Assembly (NCBI GenBank): GCA_963576735.1 | Contig: OY755191.1 | Span: 9,205,608 to 9,269,607, forward strand | DNA length: 64,000 nt | Origin: Bedellia somnulentella | Lineage: Eukaryota; Arthropoda; Insecta; Lepidoptera; Bedelliidae | Direction: 5' to 3' | Shown here: piece after piece, positions 21,695-32,500 of the stretch | How the letters are laid out: every line of letters starts with the position of its first letter | How positions within the stretch are numbered: the first letter of the stretch is position 1 | The notes under the pieces: model-generated | Databases searched by the model: none | The model's input: only the letters and a program-made list of their open reading frames with translations | Told to the model about the DNA's origin: nothing | Program-made: the position numbers and the translations under genes

Positions 21695-24600
21695 ATATAT
21701 ATATATATATACATACATACATATACTCACGCCATTAATTCCCATTGGGGTAGGCAGAGACTATCGATCGCCACTTCGTACGATCCTGACAAACCTCTCT
21801 AGCTTCGTTTACATCCATCAATCTTTTCATAAATGCTCTTTTATTCTTCATACTTCGGACGCCAGCCTTTTTGAGCACACTCTCAATTTGGTCCAAGTGT
21901 GTTCTCCGTGGTCGTCCTCTACTAACATTACCATCCACACTAGCTCTATAGATCCCTTTTACCAATTTTCTATCATCCAACCTCTCTATGTGCCCAAACC
22001 ATCTCAACATTCCTTTTTCTATCTTTCTTACAATATCATCTTTCACACCACACTTTTCACGAATAACGCTATTTCTCACTCGGTCACACAATCTAACATT
22101 ACAAATTTTTCTGAGGGACCTCATCTCTACTGCATTCACTCTGCTCTCATGCTTCTTCTGCCACACCCAACATTCGCTTCCATAGATAAGCGTAGGAACA
22201 AGAACAGCATCATGCACAGCCATTCGGGCCTTTTCAGACACCGATTGACTGATCATTAGGCTATTCATTGCTCCATTTACCGCATTACCCTTTTTCACTC
22301 TTCTTTCAATGTCTTCATCACATTTTCCATCCCTTGTAAACAAACTTCCCAGATATACAAACTCCTTCACCTGTTCCACATCCTTACCATCAATCGCAAT
22401 CACGCATTCTGTCACATCTTCCTGTCTCTCAAAAACCATTGTTTTGGTCTTATCCACATTCACCCTCATTCCCTTTCTTACAAAAGACTCACATGCAATA
22501 TTCATCATCTCTTGCAACTCTTCTGCCGATGATGCAAGTAGCACTTGATCGTCAGCATACAAGAGGCATTTAATGATGAAACCACTCATTCTTAGTCCAT
22601 AATCACTTTCACGCAACTCTGTCAAACAGTCATCCATGAACAAATTGAAGAGCCACGGAGAAGCTACACATCCCTGTCGGACACCCCTAGAGATTCCGAA
22701 CCAGTCAGTGTTTTCCCCGTTTACTCTTACACATGCACTATAATCCTCATAGAGTGATACCAATGCACGTATAAGTTGACTCCCCAAACCGAACTTGGAT
22801 AACACCTCCCATAAACACTTTCTTACCACCCTATCATACGCCTTCTCTAAATCAATGAAGGAGCAATACACCTTTTGGTTCTTAGCTAAGTACTTTTCAG
22901 CGATGCTCCTTAGAGAGAATATTTGATCCATACATCCCATTCCTTTCCTAAATCCCGCTTGCACATCCCATATTTTCTCATCAGTTTCATTCATCACTCT
23001 TTCAATCAGTACCTTAGCATACAATTTACCAACAATGCTGAGTAAGCTGATGCCGCGGTAGTTTTTAGCCTCTTGGTGTGACCCCTTTCCTTTATATAGA
23101 GGCACAATCACCGCCTTGCACCAGTCTCGTGGAACTTTGCCACTCGACCAGCATTTTTGGAAAAGGAAGTACAACCAAGAAGCCACCAACCCTTTACCAG
23201 CCCTCAGCATTTCTATAGTAATCCTATCATACCCTGCCGCCTTCCCTACTTTCATACTTTTCATTGCTTTCATTATTTCATCCATACTAATCTCACTGTC
23301 ACTGAAATCACCCATCTCTTCGTTCCAATCAACATTACTGTCGATTGGCGAAGAAATGGATGCATCCTCTTTTTCAAACAGTCCCTCAAAATAATTCTTC
23401 CATACCCGTTACATGCTACTTTCATCCGTCGCCAATTCACCCTGTTCATCTCTTATTACACTCACTCTCGTGTTTTGGGAAACTCCCTTTTCCTTCCGGA
23501 TATACTTCCAGAATAACTTTTGGTTATTCCGGAAATTATCAGAAAGTTTCCTCTCACACCACTCTTGCAAATCCCGCTTTTTCTTTTCTATTTTCTTCTT
23601 CACCTCATTCTTAACTCTCTTATATTCATCTTCACTTTTCTGCACTACATCGTCAGTTACACTCGCATTCATCCGTTTGCTAGCTTTAATCGCTAGTAAA
23701 TCTAACCACGCTTTCTTCTTATCTCCAACCGCCTCTTTCACAACTTTATCCCACCAACTTGTTGGTGGTCTATTTGACCTTTTACACACACCACAAACTT
23801 CCGTCGCACATTCAACCATCGTCGATTTGAGCACATCCCATACTTCTTCTATTTCCATTTCATCCTTCATCTCCACGCAACTTAGTCTATCATCCAATTT
23901 TCTCACATATTCATCTCTGATATTTTCATCTTCTTGCAGTTTTTCCACTTTTATTCTCGCAAAATCCGTTGTTGACACTTTAGGCCTGTGACGCCAACGC
24001 GTACACAGACCCCTTAATCGTGATATAACGAGAAAGTGATCTGTGCCAACGTTCGTGCCCCTATAGACCCTGGTGTCAACAACCTTTGCTCTCAGCCTTT
24101 CATCAACTATCACAAAATCAATCATACTTCTCTCGCTTCACCTCTGTCTTGTATACATATGGATATCTTTGTGTTTAAACAACGTGTTTGTAACACAAAG
24201 ATTCCTCTCCAAACATACCTCAATCAATTTCTCACCATTCTCATTCATTCTTTGATCGCCAAACTTTCCTAAAACTCTTTCGCAACCGTTGCGTGACACA
24301 CCAACCCAGCCATTAAAATCTCCTAACATTATAAGTCTCTCATTCTGATCACACCCATTCACAACATCGTCTAACAGATTCCAAAACTCCTCCCTCTCGG
24401 ATAGGGATTTAGACATGTCCGGAGCATAAACGCAAATTATGCGCATCCGGACTAGTCCCAATTCCACCTTAATCCACAGGAGCCTTGGACTCACACATTC
24501 GTAATCTTTCATACACTGAGCCATCCTTTCAGATATCAGAAGTCCCACTCCTTGGCTAGCTCGGTCATTGTCAGCGACTCCAGACCAGATTGCTGTGATG

Positions 24601-25108
24601 TTGCCAAGTTGTGAAACTTCCTTTCCCTTACGCTTCGTCTCATTTAAACATAGAAAATCCAGTTTTCTTTCATTCATAATCATACATACTTCATCTAATT
24701 TTTCAAACATTCCTCCACATACATTCATCGTACTGAAGCGGGTCTCTTTAGCCCACTTTTCGCCCCGTGAGAAACCATGGCGTGATGAGTGGCGAGCTAC
24801 ATCGCCGCCTCCGTGTTTATTAGAATTGGAACACATATTGGACCCACGAGAAGCAAGGGAAGTAAACTGTCCACCTAGCCAGAGCCCCGCTTGACTAGGT
24901 AAGGTTATTTAGTACCCGGAGTGCACCAAGCTCCGGGACGGCGGCACGCTAGCGACCAGGCTCACCCCTGGCCACGCATCCCTCGGCGCGGCAGACCTTG
25001 GATTGGTGTAAGGGCGAAGATGGAAAAGCCCTAGTCCCTTAGTCGACTTCTACGACACCCGCGGGAAGAGATGGGGTAGTGTTATTCTAAGCCGACACTA
25101 CACAGCAA
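21695..25108 (-). mobile_element. Near full-length RTE-like non-LTR retrotransposon
   Basis: About 3.4 kb. The 5' end is at 25108 (GCTGTGTAGTGTCGGC, the same head as SINE-A). The 3' end at about 21700 is TGGCGTGAGTATATGTATG running into (TATG)n and (TA)n. One long reading frame covers endonuclease and reverse transcriptase, and its stop codon lies only about 20 bp before the tail. Size, domain order and microsatellite tail suit the RTE clade. Intergenic between GMPPB and MSH6. Confidence 0.9.
21735..24836 (-). pseudogene. RTE-like ORF: AP endonuclease plus reverse transcriptase, two nonsense codons
   Basis: A single frame of about 1033 codons, interrupted only by TGA at 24138-24140 and TAA at about 23409-23411. 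Reading resumes in the same frame after each, so no frameshift is needed. The endonuclease part (24836-24000) shows NVCGGMFEKLDE, FLCLNETK, IICVYAPD, MLGDFNGWVG and GTDHFLVISR. The linker (about 24000-23320) is rich in K and E. The reverse transcriptase (23315-22400) shows GKAAGYDRITIEML, NYRGISLLS, FIDLEKAYDRV, GVRQGCVASPWLFN and [11 protein letters not shown]. The C-terminal part ends SAYPNGN. The protein would nick target DNA and reverse-transcribe its own RNA. Two stops in a kilobase-scale frame suggest a recent insertion. Confidence 0.92.
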
Positions 25109-25291
25109 AAAATATATATATATACATATAATAGTAAAAGTAATACGTAAGTATTAGCAACTTCACTAATCAATCCAGGAAAGAAAACTTTCGACACAGG
25201 CGGATTGCGAGTTACAATTACAATCGAAATTTCGTTTTCGATAAGAATGATCGATTTCCATTCATCTGAGTGAAAACAATACATATAGTCC

Positions 25292-26346
25292 AAGATCCCG
25301 GTGCCCCCAGACGTTACTTATTTTCTCATAAGAAATATAAATGGGATAAAGTAGTGTTAGTACGTACTTTGAGTGTGTGCATACCTGCTACCTTGGGTCG
25401 ACGGCCAATTCATAGGTACCAGGTGCTAAAGGTAGATAAATTCAGTGCTGATTTTTCTTAAATTCTCAGTGCTGATTTTTACATATGTTTTAGATATTGT
25501 TGTTAAAAATTAATAATCATTATTGCCAGACACTTTCCATCGGCGCTTACCCTTACCAGACGCTTTAAAGCTTCAAAAAAAATAACACATTCTTACTTAC
25601 AATCTCTTGTTCAGACTTAACGCCTGAACAAAATATTACGCAAGAATACAATCAAGAAAACAATTGCCGTCACCCGTACGTCAGGCGCTTAAAGATACTA
25701 TATACAAATCTGTCTACTCATGTCACTTAACCTACGACCGTTGTACCATTAACAACCTTTTAAAATATATTAATTTGTAAAGCATTGTAAGCATTTAATT
25801 TACACCGTCTATCCACCAAAGATAGAACACGTATAGTAGCCTAAGTATAAGAAAGATATCCATAAATAGATATCTCTCTCACACTCAAGCGTACAAATAA
25901 TGACCTCGCGCTTATACACATAGCGACACTTTATGTGTGTCTGGGGGGATGTTTGACCCCTCCAATTGGTCTGGCTGCTGACCAGGGGTGTTCAAATAGT
26001 TCCCCAAGGATCATACATAAAAATTAAGAGTGAGATTGTAAGTAAGAATATGTTTTTTTTTTTAAAGTTTTAAAGCGTCTGGTAAGGGTAAGCGCCGATG
26101 GAAAGTGTCTGGCAATAATGATTATTAATTTTTAACAACAATATCTAAAACATATGTAAAAATCAGCACTGAGAATTTAAGAAAAATCAGCACTGTATTT
26201 ATCTACCTTTAGCACCTGGTACCTATGAATTGGCCGTCGACCCAAGGTAGCAGGTATGCACACACTCAAAGTACGTACTAACACTACTTTATCCCATTTA
26301 TATTTCTTATGAGAAAATAAGTAACGTCTGGGGCCACCGGGATCTT
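25292..26346. mobile_element. 1.06 kb foldback element with about 315-bp inverted repeats
   Basis: The left arm (25292-25606) and right arm (26032-26346) are near-perfect reverse complements, beginning AAGATCCCGGTG. The centre (25607-26031) is unique and non-coding. No target duplication could be assigned with confidence, so the superfamily is unknown. It ends about 250 bp upstream of the MSH6 start codon. Confidence 0.85.
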
Positions 26347-26364
26347 ACTCTAATATATTAATAT

Positions 26365-26425
26365 TTAAAAAAAATATTTCCTTTATTTCTTAGTAATAAT
26401 CCCCACATGATATTTCATGAACAAA
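26365..26425 (+). repeat. SINE-C tail fragment
   Basis: Shares TAGTAATAATCCCCACATGA and TTTCATGAAC with the SINE-C copy at 10181-10343 (opposite strand). 3' remnant only. Confidence 0.6.
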
Positions 26426-26506
26426 ATATACTTTGATGATGTCAACGTATCTTTAGAGAATTTGAAGTTTTTGATAATATGTCAATGTCAAAAACTTCAA
26501 AAATAA

Positions 26507-26519
26507 TTTTGCGCCAAAA
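26507..26519 (+). promoter_or_regulatory. E2F-type site upstream of MSH6
   Basis: TTTTGCGCCAAAA matches the E2F consensus TTTSGCGCSAAA closely and lies 78 bp before the MSH6 ATG. E2F control of mismatch-repair and replication genes is established in animals; use of this site is inferred. Confidence 0.55.
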
Positions 26520-26596
26520 CCGAAATTTGGAGTATATTTTCATTTTCCAGTCGGATTTTGGTTTGGATTTTTATTGATAAAACGAAACGAATAGCC

Positions 26597-29500
26597 ATGT
26601 CTAAGAGGAATAGTCTCCCTGCCTCGAATACACTTTTTAATTACTTTTCCAAAACGCCTCCAAACAAAAAAGTTAAATCTCAAGACTCAGATAAAGCAGA
26701 AAGCCCTTTGGTAGTGTGTAAAGATGAAATATTGAATGAAAGTAAGTATGGAAAATATTCTACTATTTATTAAAAATTCCTGCCTTTCATGTTAATTACA
26801 ATTCAAGTTACAAAGTAAATAAATAAACAATGCATAGTTTCCTCTCACCGGTTAGGTATTGAGGGTTATACCCTCGATGTATTATGTATTTATATTTTCT
26901 TTGTATATTATAAGAGTCTCATGAATTCATGATTCTATTGAACTCACCTAATATGATGGTGACGCATCATTTAAAAAAAATCATGTAGTTAATATTCTTG
27001 AATAACATAAATATAAAATATGTATTATATTTATGTATTTCTGTGTAGTGTTGGCTTCGAATATCACTAACCCATTTCTACCCGTGGGTGATCGTAAGAG
27101 GAGACTAAGGGTATAGGGGATACATTTGGTTTGGTCGCATAGAAAATCTGTTATAAAGTAAAAACATGTTAATAAACTGAAATTGTACAAAACATATTTT
27201 GAAAACAATTAAAAATGTGAATGTAAAGAGTTTCTTTGTTGCTTCTTCTCTTTACGAACATGTTCCGAAGCAACAGATTAACGATAAATTTGAAATTTTT
27301 GACTTAAACATTTTTTAGTATTTATCTTAATTTTGAAGAACTCTGACTTTTTTTGACATAAATTTCAAGTGATTTTTGGGCGATGTGGTTGGAGACCCGT
27401 CACCAAAAACATTTATTACAACTATTTTTTTCCCCTCAACTTCCAAAAGTGGCTGAGGAATTTCTCATTCTAAAGCTCTGGCTACACCGTTTAGGGAATT
27501 ATAGCCATGAGTATGTGTATGTAAAATATGTATTAGCTGATTGAATAATTTAAATATGTGTGTGATTTTAATACTTATTTATCTATGTAGTATAAGTTTT
27601 ACAGTGTAATAAATAAACAAATTATTTTTTGATAAAATAGTAATAGGAATACAAAATAAAATGAAATTTATTCACTGTAGCACTGGAAGAAGAAAGAGCA
27701 TGAGGCATGTCAGAGCTCACTCTTTAGCACAACTTTTGTGACAAACTAACTGAAATAACATAATCTTAGCACACACCTTATTTGTGTTCCTTTTTAAGAC
27801 AGCTTAATAATATTTCAGGTAAGAAGCGTGAAAGGTCCCCAACCACATCTCCAGCCCAGACCAGTGACGATGAAACAGTGGCTATTATTAAAAAAAGAAA
27901 GAGAATCAGAATTGAGCCTGATTCTGATGATTCTGATACTGAAAACAAAGGTGACTTTCTTTATATTTTAAATATACATATCTACATTTACTTATTAGTT
28001 CTGAACAAATACTAATTCAGGTGTCTTCCGAGGCTTATCATATTAAAATTTTGGCATTGTTGAGTGATTGTTTTACAATGTTGCTCTATAGCTCTCGCTA
28101 CCCCTTTTTGGGATATGTGGCCGTAAGTATATATATGGATGTTTTGCAACGCCAGAGAGGGCTTGATTCACCACCTCCAGGTGATACAAAATAGGTTCAT
28201 GCGCAAAGCTGTAGGGGTAGGTTGGTATGTTAGGAACTATGATCTCCTCAGAGACTTAGAACTCAATACAATCAAGGATTACTTAAAAGAAATCTCATGT
28301 AGATACTTTGATAGGATCCCTGATCACCCCAACTTTGCCCCGCCAAGGCGGCCCTCAGCTGCCCGGCACACTTAAAGTCACGGTGAAGCCGCACTGACCA
28401 CAAGGCCAGCAGCAACCAATCCATTCGAAAAAAATAATTAAAAAATTTGGCTGGTTAGCTGCAGAACTATTAATAACAATTCAAATAAATAAATATACAT
28501 AACATAACATTTAACATATCACGCCGAATATCCCCGAAGGGGTTGGCAGAGGTACTAATACTTCTGAACATCACATGACTCTGGTGTTCAGAGTACCCAC
28601 GTTTTGCATGGACAGTGTACTCACGTGATAGGGGGCAGGCCTATCGCCGTTTTGTACGAATACACTGTCACATGACTAAGTACAACTCAGCCATGTGGGT
28701 TTCCTCACGATGTTTTCCCTCACCGTTAACAACCATGATAAATTAGCCACACATATGTCTTTAGAAAAGACAAATTGGTGTAGGCCCGACCCGGGATTTG
28801 AACACTAGTCGCTTGCACGAGAACCGAGTGTTCTACCCACTAGGCTATCACGGTTGTCAAATATATATGCAGACATATTTTACAAAGATCAAGTTAGCCC
28901 CAAACTAAGTAAACTTGTATTATGGGATACTTACTCAACGATATATTTAATATTATATAATACACATATAAATAATATCCAAGACTAAGAAACAATCATT
29001 TTACTCATCACATAAATGTTGCCCTCAGCGGGGATCGAACCCGCGACCTCCGGACTGAGAAGCTAGTAGCCTATCCACTCGACTCGTCAACAATGACTTA
29101 TTGTACAATGTTTTCTCTGAACTTACAAGGTGTCTCTCAGTGATTTCTGATTCTTAAGCTCTGGCTACCCTATTTATGAGATTTATAGCCATGACTGTCA
29201 GATACTCCTGTATATCTTTTTGGGAAAACTTCTACTTATATTGCAGATAGAGATGGGTTAAAGAATGAGGTGGCACCCATAGATAGATAGATAGATTAGA
29301 TAAATGGTTTCCGCAATTGGTCACTACAGGGCCATTTCACGTGGGCCACGGCCGTCATTCTATCCACCCGAGCTCCATCCAGAAGTCAACTAGTTGTGTA
29401 ATATGTTTTAAGTGATTTGTCATACTACCTGTGTTTTCCAAGTTGGTGTGGCGTTGGTCGTTCAAGGTGTTACACTCGAACATTACATGATTTACCGTCT

Positions 29501-32500
29501 CTTCTGTCTTCATGCAGGCTCTGCATAGTGGGCTGTCTGTGATTCCTAGTGTAAAGTAGTGTTTGTTTAGTGAGCAGTGTCCCGTTATGATACCTGTAAC
29601 CATTCGTAGTTTTCTCCTGTCTAGGTTCAAGAGTCTTCTAGTGAGCTGTGGATTCAGGTTCGGCATTGCTTCTGCATTGCATTGCAGCATTGCGTCTGAA
29701 TGATCTAGTAGTCTCTAAAGTCAATTATTGATTATTTCAGCAGCCAATAAATGTAGTCCTCCTAAAGAGAAGGACACCCCAGGAAAGAAAATAAGTGACA
29801 GTTTTGCATATGAACCTAATGCTTCACCTAAAGTCCAGAAAACACCAAGGAGTAGCAATGTCAAGTAAGTGTACATATCAAATTATGTTTGCAAAGTGTT
29901 TATGAAAGTAAGAGTTATAGCGCTTAGCTAAAACTGAAATAAATTCATTTATTTCTTAGACAATAATATAATAATTTAATTTTAAAAAACATTAATCGTG
30001 AAGAGATTGACGGATGAAAACGAAGCTAGAGAGGTTTGCCAGGATCATAAAAAGTGGCAATCAATAGTCTCTGCCTACTCAAATGGGAAATGATGGCGTG
30101 AGTATATGTATGATGTATTAATGATAAATAAAATAAATGTGTCAATAATATTCTACATTTTCACCTCATGCTTCAGAGTTTGTATTCTATGAAATTGTCA
30201 AAATCAAAGAACTGTAAAATGAAGGTCAGCTAGATCAGCTCATCTAATATCTTTTTTTTTATTAATGTTTAGGCCATCCACACCAGCCAAGCCCATAGAA
30301 GTTCAAGAGAATCAGCTGCCAGTCTCAGAAGATGGAAACTGGGTTCATTGCAAACTTGAGTTCCTTAAGCCAGAGAAAATCAGGGACGCTCAGAAAAGAA
30401 GACCTGATCATCCGGATTATGATCCTCGCACTCTTTACATACCACCTGACTTCTATAAGAGTCAAACACCGGTAAAACAGTTTTGTTTAAAAAAAATTTT
30501 TTTTTTGGACACCTAGACTTTTTGTTTAGTATTAACTGTAAAATACTACCTCAAACCCATAAAAGAAATGCTATTAAGTTACACACAAATAACAAGGAAA
30601 GATACAAAATGATTCTCTTGTCTTTTTAAAGTTATCATTTTCCCAATGTTTACAGTTTCAGTGAATAAACTAAAAGAATTCTTTCTGCTTACTTTCTTCA
30701 AAGACATATGTGTGAATCTGCATCATAGTTTGATATGAAATAATAAAAAAAAACTCTGTCCAGTTCTTAGTCACTTGATGTGTTCGAAAAATCAACTTAG
30801 TTTTTCGATTTGGTAAAAATAAAAAATAAACACCACATATATCTCTTTTGCTCCTGTTCAGAGGTATAGGAAAATACATAGACAGGAGAATTATTTGAAG
30901 TGTGTATCTGTTACATTTTATTTCGCTCTGATGTCATTAGTCAATATTTAATATAGAAGAAGGGAACAAAGCATCAACAAAGATATTTATTTTTAAATTG
31001 GTTAAACGGCACGTTGCAGATATCCGTTTATCAAACTATTGATGAAACTTGCTAAAGAGCTTATTCCATTTGTCTGAATGAAGACGTCTGAAAGTCACAG
31101 AATCTGAATTCAGACTAGTGGAATAACGTTCAAACTGAAATTTGTGTAGTGGAATAACAAGCGTCTGCGGCAGTAACTTCCAAGGACGTCTGAATTCAGC
31201 AACGACAAAGTGTAATGGAATAAGCTCTTTATGGACATGTTTCCATGTATTTATTTTTCTTCGCAAATACATAAAAATTGTCATTATTAAAAAAATAATG
31301 AAATCACACTTATATATTGTTACAGGCTCATCGTCAATGGTGGGAAATGAAGTCCTCCCATTTCGACTGCGTGCTGTTTTTCAAAGTGGGCAAGTTCTAC
31401 GAGTTGTACCATATGGACGCTGCTGTCGGGGTCAACGAACTTGGATTCTCTTATATGAAGGTATTTAAAAAAAATTTACTAACTTATTATATTTAGATTG
31501 GAGTTTCTACGGCTTGTTTTCCGCACATGCATATAGTCACAGTGATAAATACCAAAAAGAGGCAACCAAAGCCTTAGAGTTAGAAACCTCTCTAGAAGTT
31601 TGGGTAATGGTAAAATAAAGGATTATTGGTTCATATCTTTCAAGGACAGATGAGAAATTTATTTTCATACGCCTAATACATAAGATCAATCTAATAATTC
31701 CAACCAACACTATATTATTTCCAGGGAGAATTCGCCCACTCAGGCTTCCCAGAGAGTGCCTATGCAAGAATGGCCTCAACTCTGGTATCTAAGGGATACA
31801 AAGTGGCTCGGGTTGAACAAACAGAAACGCCAGATATGATGCAGGAACGATGCAGGAGAAGTAAGGATTTTGTACTATCTTTTTATATCTTGCTTCTGGT
31901 AGTAAGTAGACCTTATGTGCACATGATCTAGTCCACAAAGATATGGGTCTTCTCTTATTGCAATTGCTTATTTTAACATCATATATTTTTTTATACTAAA
32001 ATTATTAAGATAAAATATTTACTTGCATGTCAAAATTAATGGGCTTCGTAATAGCTCAAAAGTGTAATAAAAATCGTAAGCGGCTACAAGCAACTTTCAG
32101 AAGTGTCATAGGATAGTGTCATAACTTTACACAAAATGACATAGGGAGAAACATAGGATCAATATGTTCGTACAGTTAAATCCAATTTAAAACACACTAA
32201 CCATACTAAGCCTGAGCCAACCAATAGTATCATATAAAAATCATAGCTTTCTGTCCTTAATATTAATACGTTCATACATAATTATTTCAGCCGGCCAAAA
32301 CAGTAAGTTCGACAAAGTGGTAAAACGAGAGATATGCCAACTCTCAGTTCGAGGAACCCAAGTGTGCTCGTTGCAAGATAATGGACCAGCGGTGGCCTCG
32401 GCTAACTATATGGTGGCTGTGGCGGAAGAGGTAGGCAGAGATTAGTATTAGTTTTATATTTTTATGTTAGTTGAGAGGAATAATAGAATATGCCAACTCT

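Noticed and set aside
23413..23991. 192-codon plus-strand open frame
   Set aside because: Antisense to the RTE-like endonuclease-RT linker; Ser/Phe-rich composition comes from the K/E-rich sense strand.
26558..26596. Upstream extension of the MSH6 reading frame
   Set aside because: It begins at TTG and overlaps the promoter. The ATG at 26597 gives the expected PCNA-box-like N-terminus.
28500..29700. Alternative MSH6 exons in intron 2
   Set aside because: All open stretches there belong to LINE fragments or SINEs; the 27950 to 29741 junction is in phase without them.
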